Origin: Lederbergia lenta NBRC 16444
GTDB taxonomy: Bacteria; Bacillota; Bacilli; Bacillales; Bacillaceae_C
Direction: 5' to 3'
Assembly: GCF_001591545.1 (NCBI RefSeq)
Contig: NZ_BCVC01000001.1
Span: 62,001-126,000 of the forward strand
Length of the DNA: 64,000 nucleotides
Shown here in pieces: positions 17,443-27,646 of the stretch. The first letter of the stretch is position 1. Each line of letters begins with the position of its first letter. The position numbers were made by a program, and so were the translations under genes. Below the pieces are notes generated by a model, which did no database searches, had not been told where the DNA came from, and was given only the letters and a program-made list of their open reading frames with translations.

Positions 17443-18420
17443 TCAAGTGATAAAAGGATGTACAATGCTCCCAAGAAAGATTGGTTGCGTCCCTTCTATA
17501 TAATAGTCCCAAAGACTTACCTTCATGATTTGATTATTCTCATAGGTTTTAAAGTAATATTCACATGTATTAGTGTTTATAAAAGTAATATATTTCGTAT
17601 AGTCATAGGTTCCTCTGTCAGTTAAAACAATGCCCTTAGGAATAGAAACGCTATTCATAATATGAAAACACGTCATAATTGCTTCGGAGCGGTTTTCTGG
17701 AACCTCAGCATGTGTTTTTAGAAATGCTGTACGGACGAAACGCTCAGGAGAGGTAAAGCCACCAGGGAGATGCGTGGTTCCTGCACCTTGACTGAAAGGG
17801 GTTAATGATACATTTCCCCAATAAACTTCCTTTTGTTGTGTAATGGATACATCCATATAATTTCTTAGATTGGTCATATGCCACTGAAAATAAGGGCTAT
17901 TTGCCATAACACCTATTGGGTTATTGATGACCTCAAGACCAGAATTTGTTTGCTCAATAACAACACATTTACCACTTCTATCGGTAGCAATCCAATGTAA
18001 GGGGGCTGCTCTTTGTGTAACGGGATCTGGTAGACCTACGATTCGAATGTTTTCTAATAAAGCTATTAAATCATCTACAGAGCCACAGCGCCCTAAAATA
18101 TAATGTAGAAAATCTAAGGAAGCAATCGGCTCTTTATCTTTTATTGGTAAATCATAGTTAGCATACCCTTCAAAATATAAGGCTGCCGCAGCAAACCCTC
18201 GTTCATTTACGCCATCAAAAAAGCCTAACATACCTTCGGTTTCTTGACCAATGCTGATAAAGCTGTAGTAATCAATGTATTTTTTTGCTGTTAAAAGGCT
18301 ATACCATTCGTAATTTTTCGGTATTACATAAAGTCCGGGTTCAATGGGGTAGGAAAAGTCCATCGTTCTTCCGAAGAAGTTCTCCTTTTGCCTCGATTGT
18401 AGCGTAATGGCGGTACACAT
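17443..18420 (-). CDS. Penicillin V acylase / choloylglycine hydrolase-family protein (YxeI-like)
   Basis: A 325-aa Ntn hydrolase of the Cbah family, which cleaves linear amide bonds such as those in penicillin V, conjugated bile salts or acyl-homoserine lactones. The nucleophile is C2, exposed after removal of Met1 (MCTAITLQS). R18 and D21 (FGRTMDF), N-containing MANSPYFQWHMTNL, and R229 region (SPERFVR) fit the active site. No signal peptide, so cytoplasmic, like B. subtilis YxeI. A GGAGG site precedes the ATG. Substrate preference cannot be read from sequence. Confidence 0.9.
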   Translation of the reverse strand: MCTAITLQSRQKENFFGRTMDFSYPIEPGLYVIPKNYEWYSLLTAKKYIDYYSFISIGQETEGMLGFFDGVNERGFAAAALYFEGYANYDLPIKDKEPIASLDFLHYILGRCGSVDDLIALLENIRIVGLPDPVTQRAAPLHWIATDRSGKCVVIEQTNSGLEVINNPIGVMANSPYFQWHMTNLRNYMDVSITQQKEVYWGNVSLTPFSQGAGTTHLPGGFTSPERFVRTAFLKTHAEVPENRSEAIMTCFHIMNSVSIPKGIVLTDRGTYDYTKYITFINTNTCEYYFKTYENNQIMKVSLWDYYIEGTQPIFLGSIVHPFIT

Positions 18421-19057
18421 AATGTAAAACCTCCAATATTAAAAACGTCATAATTATAATTTATGTCTTTAAAGGAAGTTAAGTGAACATTCTATAATTA
18501 ATAGTATCAATCCCTTGATAAATGAAAAGTTTGGTACCATTATGACTTTCGTAGTTTCTATCATTCAATTCTTTATTTAAGGAAATATGGATATAAAAAG
18601 TGTGTGGGGAGAGTATATGGCAAGTTCATGTAAAAAGACATAGAGCTATGATCGAAAAGCCAGAGCTATCAGGGGGGACGATAAAGAAGTTCAAGAGTTA
18701 AGTAAGAAGTTAAATATCCATTAGCTAATAAATCACCCCGAATCTCTCGACTAAAAGCATGAGGAATCTCTTTATTCACTCCTGTTTAATAGAGCGGCAT
18801 CTCGTTTTGAGCGGGCTACGGGCTTCGTGCTACTAACGGAGTCTTTCTCCATGTATCACAAAATAGGTATTCGAAGTCTGATTTGTTGAATAAAGGGATA
18901 ATAGAGTGTGTGGCACGTTTAGTTCGGCGATTTGTGTAGTTAAAATAAATGTTTCAAATCTGTGGTATATACTAATTTAACAGGTATATTAGAGGTTAAT
19001 ATGATAAGATATTCTCAGATTAAACTCTAAATATAAAAAACAGGAGTTGAATAATGC
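18421..19057. other. 637-bp stretch without an identifiable gene
   Basis: No ORF with a ribosome binding site on either strand. Short open pieces, for example SRFERATGFVLLTESFSMYH near 18803-18862, have protein-like composition but are broken on both sides. The last 100 bases probably hold the promoter of the lipoprotein gene at 19058 (a TATACT-like -10 near 18966). Confidence 0.4.
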
Positions 19058-19576
19058 ATGAAAAAGGGCTTGCTTGCAGTGTCAGGATTATTGCTAATTT
19101 TCATGTTAGTAGCTTGTAACAATAGTACACTAAATGAAACAGGAAAACAGGATATAAAGGAAATGGTCAATGATTATAGTGTTGGCAGTTTTGACGATGT
19201 AACTGCATCCATCACATCACACGAACTTATCGTGACTGATAAAGGAAATGAAACTTCATTTGACCTTCCAAAGGAAGATTTTTTTGTCTCGATTGCACCA
19301 TTTATTGAGAAAACACACCCGTGTGCTATCCACAGTTTAACAGGTTGTCAAGGAGAGTTAGTGGAAAAAGAATTCGATGTTCATATTCAGGATGAAGACG
19401 GTAATGTAGTGGTTGCTGAAACAATGACCTCCTTAGAAAATGGATTTATTGATTTATGGTTACCACGAGATAAAACATATCAAGTGACATTTGAGCATGA
19501 TGGAAAAACAGCTGAGTCTCAAATTTCCACTTTTGAAGGCGACAATACCTGTATAACAACAATGCAGTTAACATAG
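19058..19576 (+). CDS. CueP-family metal-binding lipoprotein
   Basis: A 172-aa lipoprotein; the signal peptide ends in LVAC, so C20 would be lipidated. The mature domain carries the cysteine pattern of the CueP family: HPCAIHSLTGCQGEL near residues 87-101 and DNTCITTMQL at the C-terminus. CueP in Salmonella is a periplasmic copper-binding protein that supplies or buffers copper. Here it would sit on the outer face of the membrane. The ATG follows CAGGAG. No copper ATPase or CsoR/CueR gene is adjacent. Confidence 0.8.
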   Translation: MKKGLLAVSGLLLIFMLVACNNSTLNETGKQDIKEMVNDYSVGSFDDVTASITSHELIVTDKGNETSFDLPKEDFFVSIAPFIEKTHPCAIHSLTGCQGELVEKEFDVHIQDEDGNVVVAETMTSLENGFIDLWLPRDKTYQVTFEHDGKTAESQISTFEGDNTCITTMQLT

Positions 19577-19652
19577 TTACTCTCCATGCTATTTGCATAG
19601 CAAGTAAGAGTGGTGAATACAGTCGTATATCGTATTAACTATTACTTCCATT

Positions 19653-19698
19653 AGAATCGGGAACGTACTAAAGGTATGCTTCTCGGTTCTTTTTCTTT
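19653..19698 (+). terminator. Terminator after the CueP-like gene
   Basis: AGAATCGGGAACG pairs imperfectly (G-T wobbles) with the GCTTCTCGGTTCT side, followed by TTTTCTTT. Confidence 0.6.
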
Positions 19699-19863
19699 GC
19701 TAGTACCATTAAAGACTAAAACGATCAATACTACTAAGAAAATTCAAAAAGGGGAAATGACCAAATGGACATACCATCCGGCACAGTAAGTATTAGTCTT
19801 GCTATTATCATAGAGGAAGAAAGCAGTATGAATTTTAATGCTTTGCATAAATACGACAATATA

Positions 19864-19911
19864 TTGCAAGCATGAAAAAAATGTGTTACTATATGTGTAA
19901 CCGGTTACACA
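19864..19911 (+). promoter_or_regulatory. Ribose operon promoter and RbsR-type operator
   Basis: -35 TTGCAA (19864-19869), 17-bp spacer, -10 TACTAT (19887-19892). The perfect 18-bp palindrome TGTGTAACCGGTTACACA (19894-19911) covers the predicted start, as expected for autorepression by a LacI-family protein; CCGG-centred palindromes of this kind are typical LacI/RbsR operators. The ribosome binding site GGAGTG follows. A 36-codon frame (19765-19875) behind AAGGGG overlaps the promoter and is probably chance. Confidence 0.85.
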
Positions 19912-19922
19912 GGAGTGAGTAA

Positions 19923-20909
19923 ATGTCTACCATACGTGATGTTGCAAAAGAAGCTGGAGTATCAGTAGCGACTGTTTCAAGAGTTTTAAATAATAAAGGG
20001 TATTCACATGAAGATACGAAAAAACGAGTAAATGAAGCAATAAAAAAATTAAAATATAAACCGAATGAAGTAGCAAGATCACTTTTTAATAAAAAGTCAA
20101 GATTAGTTGGTTTATTACTGCCAGATATTCGAAATCCTTTTTTTCCCGAACTGGCTCGGGGAGTAGAGGATGAAATGCAAGAGCAAGGGCTACACTTAAT
20201 AATTGGCAATGCCGATGAAAAGCCTGAAAAAGAAATAGAATATATTCAAACCTTTAAACAAAATAATGTAATTGGTATTATTTCGGCAACAAATCATGCT
20301 GAAACGACACCTTATAAGAACTTATCTTTTCCGGTTGTATTTCTTGATCGGACAACAAATAGTCATCCTTCTGTTTATGGTGACGGATATAATGGAGGAA
20401 AAAAAGCAGCATATGAAATCATCAGAAGGGGAAGTAAGAGAATCGCATTACTTAGAGGGCCTGCTGAATTAATGACTGCCCAAGATCGATTTAAAGGCGC
20501 CCTTGATGAGCTATGTAACTCGAACGTAGATTTTCACGTCATTTCGTCTTCTTTTAGTTTTGATGATGCCGAAAAAATGGCTATTACATTATTTGAAAAT
20601 TATCCCGATATTGATGGAGTGATTGCAAGCAATGATCTCAGTGCAGCCGCTATACTACATGAAGCACTAAGGATTGGAAGATCAATTCCGAATGATATAC
20701 AAATCATCGGATATGATGATATACCACTTAGCCGATTGCTTTTTCCGCCACTATCTACTATAAGACAACCAGCCTATGATATGGGAAGAGAAGCAGCAAA
20801 ACTATTAATGAAAATTATTAATAATAAACCGTTATTGCAAAAAAATATCCAAATGCCTGTTACATTTATTGAAAGGCAAACGACAAGAAAGGTTGAGGAA
20901 AATGACTAA
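19923..20909 (+). CDS. rbsR: Ribose operon repressor, LacI family
   Basis: A 328-aa LacI-type regulator. The N-terminal helix-turn-helix (TIRDVAKEAGVSVATVSRVL, residues 3-22) and hinge helix (about 47-56, NEVARSLFNKKS) precede a periplasmic-binding-like sensor domain (60-325). It is the first gene of the ribose operon and probably represses it from the palindrome at 19894 until ribose or a ribose derivative is present. It overlaps rbsK by 8 bases. Confidence 0.93.
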   Translation: MSTIRDVAKEAGVSVATVSRVLNNKGYSHEDTKKRVNEAIKKLKYKPNEVARSLFNKKSRLVGLLLPDIRNPFFPELARGVEDEMQEQGLHLIIGNADEKPEKEIEYIQTFKQNNVIGIISATNHAETTPYKNLSFPVVFLDRTTNSHPSVYGDGYNGGKKAAYEIIRRGSKRIALLRGPAELMTAQDRFKGALDELCNSNVDFHVISSSFSFDDAEKMAITLFENYPDIDGVIASNDLSAAAILHEALRIGRSIPNDIQIIGYDDIPLSRLLFPPLSTIRQPAYDMGREAAKLLMKIINNKPLLQKNIQMPVTFIERQTTRKVEEND

Positions 20910-21780
20910 AGTAACAGTTATTGGCAGTAGTTCTATAGATTTAGTCGTAACTGCTTCAAAACGACCAAATAAAGGGGAAACAATTCTCGGTGACAGCTTT
21001 AAAACAGTTCCCGGCGGTAAAGGAGCAAATCAGGCTGTCGCTGCTGCAAGGTTGAATGCTGAGGTTTATATGGTTGGCTGTGTTGGTAAAGACCAATTTG
21101 GAGAAAAAATAGTGAATAATTTCATTTCTAATGAGGTTTTTACGACCTATGTGGAACCGGTTACACACTTAGAGACCGGAACCGCCCATATTACCCTTGC
21201 AGAAGGGGATAACAGTATCATTGTCGTTAAGGGTGCGAATGACAATATTACACCAGATTATATAGATAAGGCTCTTGATGTGATACTAAAATCAGATATT
21301 GTTCTTATTCAACAAGAGATTCCTGAGGAAACTGTAGAATACGTGGCAGATCTTTGTTTTACAAATGGTGTCCCATTATTACTTAATCCAGCACCAGCAA
21401 GACCTATTAGTAAATCAGTCATAGAAAAGGCAGCTTATATTACACCAAATGAATGGGAGGCTTCAGTTCTTTTTAACAATAAAGATATTCATGAAGCTTT
21501 AAAAGAGTATCCGAATAAATTATTGGTTACAGAAGGTAAAAACGGTGTCCGTTATTATGATGGCGAAAATGAGGTACTTGTTCCGGCTTATCCAGTAGAT
21601 GCCGTTGATACAACAGGTGCAGGTGATACGTTTAATGGAGCATTTGCAGTTGCCATTGCGGAAGGTAAAAACATACAAGACAGTATTCGTTTTGCTAATC
21701 GCGCAGCCTCATTATCCGTTACAAAATTTGGGGCACAGGGCGGTATGCCAACAAGGGAAGAAGTAGAGGAGAGTTTATAA
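20902..21780 (+). CDS. rbsK: Ribokinase
   Basis: A 292-aa PfkB-family kinase that phosphorylates ribose at O5 with ATP. It shows the N-terminal [14 protein letters not shown] motif and the C-terminal anion-hole/catalytic motif [13 protein letters not shown] with the catalytic aspartate. ATG 20902 is inside the end of rbsR and follows a GAGG site; an upstream in-frame TTG at 20869 would give a basic extension unlike the family. Confidence 0.95.
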   Translation: MTKVTVIGSSSIDLVVTASKRPNKGETILGDSFKTVPGGKGANQAVAAARLNAEVYMVGCVGKDQFGEKIVNNFISNEVFTTYVEPVTHLETGTAHITLAEGDNSIIVVKGANDNITPDYIDKALDVILKSDIVLIQQEIPEETVEYVADLCFTNGVPLLLNPAPARPISKSVIEKAAYITPNEWEASVLFNNKDIHEALKEYPNKLLVTEGKNGVRYYDGENEVLVPAYPVDAVDTTGAGDTFNGAFAVAIAEGKNIQDSIRFANRAASLSVTKFGAQGGMPTREEVEESL

Positions 21781-21782
21781 GT

Positions 21783-22178
21783 ATGAAACGCCATGGAATA
21801 TTAAACAGTCATATTTCAAAAGTTTTAGCTGATCTCGGACACACTGATTATATCGTCATTGCTGATGCCGGTTTACCTATCCCAGATGGTGTGAAAAAAA
21901 TCGATTTAGCTGTTAAAAAAGGAATTCCTTCATTTATAGATATTGTGGAAGCAGTGGAAGAAGATATGGTGATTGAAAAAGTAATCATTGCCTCTGAAAT
22001 AGAAGAAGGGAATCCCGGACATGCAAAATATGTCAAAGAGAAATTTGTTAATAAGAAAATAGAACAGATTTGTCATGAAGATTTTAAACAGTTAACGAAA
22101 CAAGCCAAAGCAGTTATCCGGACTGGTGAAATGACTCCATATGCAAATTGTGTTTTACAATCGGGAGTATTTTTCTAA
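21783..22178 (+). CDS. rbsD: D-ribose pyranase
   Basis: A 131-aa RbsD protein that converts beta-ribopyranose to beta-ribofuranose for ribokinase. The conserved N-terminus [20 protein letters not shown] includes the catalytic histidine region, followed by ADAGLPIP. It lies 2 bases after rbsK with its ribosome binding site GAGGAG within rbsK. Full length. Confidence 0.95.
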   Translation: MKRHGILNSHISKVLADLGHTDYIVIADAGLPIPDGVKKIDLAVKKGIPSFIDIVEAVEEDMVIEKVIIASEIEEGNPGHAKYVKEKFVNKKIEQICHEDFKQLTKQAKAVIRTGEMTPYANCVLQSGVFF

Positions 22179-22195
22179 TAGATGAGGTGAGAAAT

Positions 22196-23677
22196 ATGCA
22201 AATTATAATGCAGAACATCCATAAAGCATTTGGTACAAACGAAGTATTAACAGGTGTTGATTTCGATTTGCTTGAGGGAGAAGTACATGCTCTTATGGGC
22301 GAAAATGGTGCAGGGAAATCAACAATGATGAACGTTCTTACAGGATTGCATGCTCGTGATAAGGGGACCATCACCATTGATGGAAAGGAAACCTACTTTA
22401 AAAATCCAAAAGAAGCAGAGCAAAATGGGATTACCTTTATTCATCAGGAATTAAATATTTGGCCTGAAATGACTGTTCTAGAAAACTTATTTATTGGAAA
22501 GGAACTAAAGAATGCATTTGGCCTATTAAAAATGAAAGAAATGAAAGCATTGGCAAAAAAACAATTTGAAAAATTATCCGTTTCGATTCCATTGGATAAA
22601 GAGGCAGAGAGTTGTTCTGTTGGAGAGCAGCAAATGATTGAGATCGCAAAAGCTCTAATGACCGATGCCAAAGTGATTATTATGGATGAACCAACGGCTG
22701 CATTGACAGAACGAGAAATCAGCAAACTTTTTGATGTTATTACTTCATTAAAAAAAGAAGGAGTCTCCATCGTTTATATATCTCATCGAATGGAAGAAAT
22801 TTTTGCTATCTGTGACCGGATTACCGTTATGCGTGATGGAAAAACGGTTGATACGAAGGAGATACCAGAAACCAATTTTGATGAAGTTGTCAGAAAAATG
22901 GTGGGCAGGGAATTAACGGATAGATTTCCTAAACGTAATCAAGAACTAGGTGAAACGGTTCTTCAAGTAAAGGGATTAACAAAAAAGGGTATTTTTGAGG
23001 ACGTAAGTTTCTCCGTTCTAGAAGGAGAAATTGTCGGAGTTTCAGGATTGATGGGTGCCGGCAGAACAGAAATCATGAGAGCTATTTTTGGTCTTGATGC
23101 AATGGATAGTGGAGAGATTTGGCTAGAGGGAAAGAAAGTGATCATTAAATCACCAGATCAGGCTGTAAAGTTAGGAATAGGATTCATAACAGAGGATCGT
23201 AAAGATGAAGGATTAATCCTCGATTTTTCAATAAGTGACAACATGATATTACCGACTCTTTCTAGCTTTGCACCAAAGGGATTAATTAATGATAAAAGTA
23301 CAAAAGAGTTTGTTGATATGTTAATTAAGCGCTTAACAGTAAAAACGGAATCTCCGGACATTGCGATAGGAAAACTGTCGGGAGGTAATCAACAGAAAGT
23401 AGTCATTGCCAAGTGGATTGGAATCGGTCCGAAATTGCTTATCTTGGATGAACCTACAAGAGGAGTAGATGTTGGTGCAAAAAGAGAAATTTATCAATTG
23501 ATGAATGAATTGACGGAGCGTGGGGTAGCGATCATTATGATATCTTCGGAGTTGCCCGAGATTCTAGGGATGAGTGACCGGATCCTCGTGGTTCATGAAG
23601 GAAAAATAAGTGGAGTATTAGCAAAAGAAGATGCGACCCAAGAAAAAATTATGACATTGGCAACAGGAGGTCAGTAA
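22196..23677 (+). CDS. rbsA: Ribose ABC transporter ATP-binding protein
   Basis: A 493-aa tandem ABC ATPase. The N-terminal cassette has GENGAGKST, signature SVGEQQM and Walker B VIIMDEP. The C-terminal cassette has a degenerate Walker A (GLMGAGRTE), signature LSGGNQQKV and Walker B LLILDEP, the usual RbsA/MglA asymmetry. ATG 22196 follows GAGGTGAG; the open frame from 22148 lies inside rbsD. Confidence 0.95.
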   Translation: MQIIMQNIHKAFGTNEVLTGVDFDLLEGEVHALMGENGAGKSTMMNVLTGLHARDKGTITIDGKETYFKNPKEAEQNGITFIHQELNIWPEMTVLENLFIGKELKNAFGLLKMKEMKALAKKQFEKLSVSIPLDKEAESCSVGEQQMIEIAKALMTDAKVIIMDEPTAALTEREISKLFDVITSLKKEGVSIVYISHRMEEIFAICDRITVMRDGKTVDTKEIPETNFDEVVRKMVGRELTDRFPKRNQELGETVLQVKGLTKKGIFEDVSFSVLEGEIVGVSGLMGAGRTEIMRAIFGLDAMDSGEIWLEGKKVIIKSPDQAVKLGIGFITEDRKDEGLILDFSISDNMILPTLSSFAPKGLINDKSTKEFVDMLIKRLTVKTESPDIAIGKLSGGNQQKVVIAKWIGIGPKLLILDEPTRGVDVGAKREIYQLMNELTERGVAIIMISSELPEILGMSDRILVVHEGKISGVLAKEDATQEKIMTLATGGQ

Positions 23678-23678
23678 G

Positions 23679-24644
23679 ATGAATTCCATTCAGTCAGATT
23701 CAAAACCAGGTATGAAAAATATGATGAATGCGGTCACCCAAAAGTTAGGCCCATTACTAGGTCTAATTATATTAGTGGCTATCGTCTCCATATTAAATCC
23801 AAGTTTTCTTGAACCATTAAATATTTTAAATCTATTAAGGCAGGTTGCTATTAATGCACTTATTGCCTTTGGTATGACATTTGTTATTTTAACAGGAGGA
23901 ATTGATTTATCTGTTGGGGCTATTCTTGCTTTATCAAGTGCTTTAACAGCTGGGTTGATCGTTTATGGTTTTGATCCCATTGTTGCCATGATCATTGGAT
24001 GTATTCTTGGTGGGTTAATGGGTATGGTAAACGGACTATTTATTACAAAGGGGAAAATGGCCCCCTTTATTGCAACTCTAGCGACAATGACTATATTCAG
24101 AGGTTTAACACTTGTTTATACAGATGGAAATCCCATTACTATTCTAGGTGAAAATTATCTATTTCAGTTATTTGGCCGTGGATATTTTTTAGGAATACCT
24201 GTACCAGCTATTACAATGATTATTACGTTTGCGATATTGTACATTGTTCTTCATAAAACGCCGTTTGGACGAAAAACATATGCTATTGGAGGAAATGAAA
24301 AAGCTGCTTTTATTTCAGGTATTAAAGTACAAAAAGTTAAAGTTATGATTTATGGTCTTTCAGGTATGCTTGCAGCACTGGCGGGAGCAATTTTAACATC
24401 TCGTTTAAATTCTGCACAACCAACCGCGGGTACTTCCTATGAGCTTGATGCAATTGCTGCAGTTGTATTAGGAGGGACAAGCTTATCAGGAGGTAAAGGA
24501 AGAATTTTTGGAACATTAATTGGTGCTTTAATTATCGGTACCTTAAATAATGGTTTGAATCTTCTTGGTGTATCATCCTTTTATCAGATGGTAGTGAAAG
24601 GGATCGTTATTTTAATCGCAGTATTACTTGACCGCAAAAAGTAA
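23679..24644 (+). CDS. rbsC: Ribose ABC transporter permease
   Basis: A 321-aa BPD_transp_2 membrane protein with 8-10 helices and the conserved cytoplasmic segment containing YAIGGNEKAAFISGI and, later, LGGTSLSGGKGRIFGT. It begins one base after the rbsA stop codon. Confidence 0.95.
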   Translation: MNSIQSDSKPGMKNMMNAVTQKLGPLLGLIILVAIVSILNPSFLEPLNILNLLRQVAINALIAFGMTFVILTGGIDLSVGAILALSSALTAGLIVYGFDPIVAMIIGCILGGLMGMVNGLFITKGKMAPFIATLATMTIFRGLTLVYTDGNPITILGENYLFQLFGRGYFLGIPVPAITMIITFAILYIVLHKTPFGRKTYAIGGNEKAAFISGIKVQKVKVMIYGLSGMLAALAGAILTSRLNSAQPTAGTSYELDAIAAVVLGGTSLSGGKGRIFGTLIGALIIGTLNNGLNLLGVSSFYQMVVKGIVILIAVLLDRKK

Positions 24645-24660
24645 CGTAAGGAGAGAAACG

Positions 24661-25581
24661 ATGAAGAAAATAATCGCATTATGTATGTCACTAACACTCT
24701 TGCTTTTAAGTGCTTGTTCAATGGAACCACCTGGGTGGGCAAAACCAGATAAAAAGGAAAGTTTAAAAGATATGAAAATTGGTTTATCTGTTTCTACCTT
24801 GAATAATCCGTTTTTTGTTTCATTAAAGGATGGGGTTATGAAAGAAGTGAAGGCTTTAGGAATAGACGTCATTGTTGTGGATGCGCAAAATGACTCGGCA
24901 AAACAAGTAAATGATGTGGAGGATTTGATTCAGCAAGGTGTAGATGTGCTACTTATTAATCCGACTGATTCTGCCGCGATTTCAACGGCAGTTCAATCCG
25001 CTAATAATATTGGCATACCAGTGATTACATTGGACCGTTCAGCCGATAAAGGGAAGGTAGAAGCATTAGTAGCTTCAGATAATATTAAAGGCGGAGAAAT
25101 GGCCGCAAATTATATGGTTGAAAAGCTTGGAGAACAGGCAAATGTTGCTGAATTGGAAGGAGTTCCTGGGGCTTCGGCTACACGGGAAAGAGGTAAGGGA
25201 TTTCATAACATTGCCGATCAAAAATTAAATGTCATTGCAAAACAAGCTGCTGATTTTGATCGATCAAAAGGATTAACTGTTATGGAAAACCTTTTACAAG
25301 CAAATCCTGATATGAAAGCAGTATTTGTTCATAATGATGAAATGGCATTAGGAGCAATTGAGGCAATTAATAGCTCTGGTAAGGACATTATGGTCATTGG
25401 ATTTGATGGAAACGAAGATGCTATTAGTGCTATTCAAGCAGGTAAAATGGAAGCAACAGTTGCTCAACAACCAGAATTAATTGGAAAGCTGGCAGTGGAT
25501 GCAGCAAAAGATGTCTTACAAGGGGAAAAAGTGGAGGAGCTCATAGCCGCACCGCTAAAATTAGTTACAAAAGATAAATAA
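24661..25581 (+). CDS. rbsB: Ribose-binding lipoprotein of the ABC transporter
   Basis: A 306-aa periplasmic-binding-protein-fold lipoprotein. The signal peptide ends in the lipobox LSAC (lipidated C19). The mature protein begins with IGLSVSTLNNPFFVSLKDG, a ribose-contacting segment of RbsB, and has LEGVPGASATRERGKGF and FVHNDEMALGA further on. ATG 24661 follows AAGGAGAG. Last gene of the operon. Confidence 0.95.
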   Translation: MKKIIALCMSLTLLLLSACSMEPPGWAKPDKKESLKDMKIGLSVSTLNNPFFVSLKDGVMKEVKALGIDVIVVDAQNDSAKQVNDVEDLIQQGVDVLLINPTDSAAISTAVQSANNIGIPVITLDRSADKGKVEALVASDNIKGGEMAANYMVEKLGEQANVAELEGVPGASATRERGKGFHNIADQKLNVIAKQAADFDRSKGLTVMENLLQANPDMKAVFVHNDEMALGAIEAINSSGKDIMVIGFDGNEDAISAIQAGKMEATVAQQPELIGKLAVDAAKDVLQGEKVEELIAAPLKLVTKDK

Positions 25582-25592
25582 GGATAACTTTT

Positions 25593-25635
25593 AGTCTGAC
25601 TTATGGTACAAGTAGTACTAGGTCAGACTTTTTTT
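25593..25635 (+). terminator. Terminator of the ribose operon
   Basis: AGTCTGAC (25593-25600) pairs with GTCAGACT (25622-25629), an inner GTAC/GTAC pair closes the loop, and seven Ts follow. Confidence 0.9.
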
Positions 25636-25987
25636 CTGCCCTGATCTAATACGTCACAGCGGGTTAAAATTAAGGATTAGCAAAAGTATTAACAATATGG
25701 ATCAAACTGTGTCCTACCTGTGCAGTGCTATGCATTTGTCGATATTGCGGAAAATGATTGTGGGAACCCCATTTTACTTCTCATTTGCTAAACATGATCG
25801 TACCAAGTTTATTTGGAGTTTTTAGGACGTCGTATTCGTGGCTTAGTGTATGCAGTCTCCCGGATTCTATATCAACAAATTTTAGCAATATCGACTGGTA
25901 CAATTAAAAGATAATGATAAGATAAATACATGAATGAAAATCACTAGAAAAGTAGCAATATTATCCTTTTTAAAAGGGGGAAATAAA
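25636..25987. other. Gene-free stretch before the monooxygenase-fold gene
   Basis: No intact ORF. Broken reading frames (such as FLGRRIRGLVYAVSRILYQQ near 25817-25877) suggest a decayed gene of unknown family. The end supplies the AAAAGGGGG ribosome binding site for the next gene. Confidence 0.35.
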
Positions 25988-26284
25988 TTGATATTAGAAG
26001 CTGTTATGTTACAAGTTAAGACAGGGTTAGAAGTAGAATATGAAGAAGCATTTCGTGAAGCGTCAAGTATTATCTCTTCTATGAAAGGGTACATATCTCA
26101 CGAATTACAGCGTTGTATGGAAGTGGAAGGGAAATATTTACTTCTTGTGCAATGGGAAAATTTAGAGGACCATACAATTGGATTTAGGCAATCGAATGAG
26201 TACCAAGAATGGAAAAAGAAATTACATAAGTTTTATGACCCATTCCCAACAGTTGAACATTTTGAGAAAGTTAAACTTTCATAG
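25988..26284 (+). CDS. Antibiotic biosynthesis monooxygenase (ABM)-fold protein
   Basis: A 98-aa single ABM domain: LEAVMLQVKTGLEVEYEEAF strand-helix, MKGYISHELQRCME, LLLVQWENLEDHTIGF and the C-terminal helix and strand FYDPFPTVEHFEKV. The fold includes small dimeric monooxygenases and heme-degrading proteins; the function here is open. The start is TTG 25988, 7 bases after AAAAGGGGG; an upstream in-frame ATG at 25934 puts that site inside the gene. Confidence 0.85.
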   Translation: MILEAVMLQVKTGLEVEYEEAFREASSIISSMKGYISHELQRCMEVEGKYLLLVQWENLEDHTIGFRQSNEYQEWKKKLHKFYDPFPTVEHFEKVKLS

Positions 26285-26374
26285 TTGAAATTTTATTGTT
26301 TTCAACTGATAGATTCTATTAATTAAATGTTTATAATACTCAAAGGGATTGTCAGTAGGAGGAATGTGTATAGC

Positions 26375-26716
26375 ATGAAAACTGATTCTCTTATCCTGGT
26401 TTTAATTTTATGGGGGATGCCAACATTTATAGTTGTTAGAGGATATTTAAAGATGAATACTGAGGATAAGAAATCAGCAATCAATGATTTTAGGTCTCGT
26501 CGTTTTATACTTACAACGGGTTTTATTAACTTTGGTGCTTTCTGTGCACATTTAGGTTTTTTATTCGATATAAGCATAGTGAAGATAATTGGGTTATTAT
26601 TCTTTATTTTAGGAGGTATCTTCATAATTGTTAATATATGGAATGAGAGAAAAATCAGTAGCTTGTTTATGATTATTTTGATAGTTATCTTTTTTGTGGG
26701 GGTATGGAAGAACTAA
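26375..26716 (+). CDS. Multi-pass membrane protein (113 aa), hypothetical
   Basis: Four hydrophobic helices (about 6-22, 44-62, 67-85 and 92-110) with a short basic loop FRSRRF. ATG 26375 lies 12 bases after AGGAGG; GTG 26366 in frame is the alternative. No family recognised. Confidence 0.6.
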   Translation: MKTDSLILVLILWGMPTFIVVRGYLKMNTEDKKSAINDFRSRRFILTTGFINFGAFCAHLGFLFDISIVKIIGLLFFILGGIFIIVNIWNERKISSLFMIILIVIFFVGVWKN

Positions 26717-26793
26717 CGGGTAGCATAACCTTAATGGAGCAAGGTAGATTAGTTTAGGGATAGATTATTCTGTATGAAGAAGGAGAAAGAACA

Positions 26794-27462
26794 ATGGTAC
26801 AGTCAATAATTTTTGATATGGATGGTACTCTATTTCAAACGGATAAAATTTTAGAATTATCACTTGATGATACATTTAACCATTTACGATCACTAAATAA
26901 ATGGGATACAGTAACACCTATTGATAAATACCGTGAAATGATGGGTGTACCTTTACCAAAAGTATGGGAAGCTTTGTTACCAAATTACTCCAACGAAATA
27001 AGAGAACAAACAGATGCTTATTTTCTGGAAAGATTGATTGAAAACATAAAAAGTGGAAAAGGTGCTTTATATCCTAATGTAAAAGAAGTTTTCAGTTATT
27101 TAATAGAAAATAATTATTCCATTTACATAGCGAGTAATGGTTTAACGGAATATTTAAAAGCGATTGTAAGTTATTATAATTTGGATCAGTGGGTTACTGA
27201 AACATTTAGTATTCAAGATATACAAACGCTTGATAAAGGAGATTTGGTTAAAGCAATCATAAAAAAATATGATATAAAAAAAGCAACAGTAGTTGGGGAT
27301 CGTTTATCTGATATAAAAGCGGCTAAAGATAATGATTTAATTGCAATTGGATGTAATTTCGATTTTGCTCAAGAAGATGAACTCGCCCAAGCTGATTTGG
27401 TAATAGATAACTTAATGGAGCTAAAAACGGTATTGGCTAAAATGGAGAATAGCTTTCAATAA
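26794..27462 (+). CDS. HAD-superfamily hydrolase (phosphoglycolate phosphatase-like)
   Basis: A 222-aa subfamily IA phosphatase. Motif I DMDGTLF (nucleophile D8, acid D10), motif II in YIASNGL, motif III lysine at GDLVKAI, motif IV VVGDRLSDIKAA. A C1 helical cap lies between motifs I and II. ATG after GAAGGAG. A short membrane-like peptide frame after the gene (27480-27560) has no start and is not called. Confidence 0.88.
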   Translation: MVQSIIFDMDGTLFQTDKILELSLDDTFNHLRSLNKWDTVTPIDKYREMMGVPLPKVWEALLPNYSNEIREQTDAYFLERLIENIKSGKGALYPNVKEVFSYLIENNYSIYIASNGLTEYLKAIVSYYNLDQWVTETFSIQDIQTLDKGDLVKAIIKKYDIKKATVVGDRLSDIKAAKDNDLIAIGCNFDFAQEDELAQADLVIDNLMELKTVLAKMENSFQ

Positions 27463-27613
27463 AATACAAAGAGATTGGAAGTGTTTCGTTTGCTTAATAT
27501 TAATCGTTACCATCGTGTTAAACGCAATTACTTTGTTTGTTTATCGTGATAAAACAGTAAAGTAGCAGGTATGATTTTAGCTTATAAGTTTAAAATAATT
27601 CTAGACTAGAACA

Positions 27614-27646
27614 AGCAAGCTACGTAAAAGTAGCTTGCTATTTTTA
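27614..27646. terminator. Terminator between convergent genes
   Basis: Perfect 10-bp stem (AGCAAGCTAC/GTAGCTTGCT) with a 6-nt loop followed by ATTTTTA on the plus strand; it ends the HAD transcript and abuts the end of the minus-strand gene. Confidence 0.8.

Noticed and set aside
19765-19875. 36-codon ORF behind AAGGGG before rbsR
   Set aside because: It covers the -35 element of the ribose promoter and shows no family features; a leader peptide is possible but unsupported.
27480-27560. Hydrophobic peptide frame after the HAD gene
   Set aside because: No start codon in frame and no ribosome binding site.
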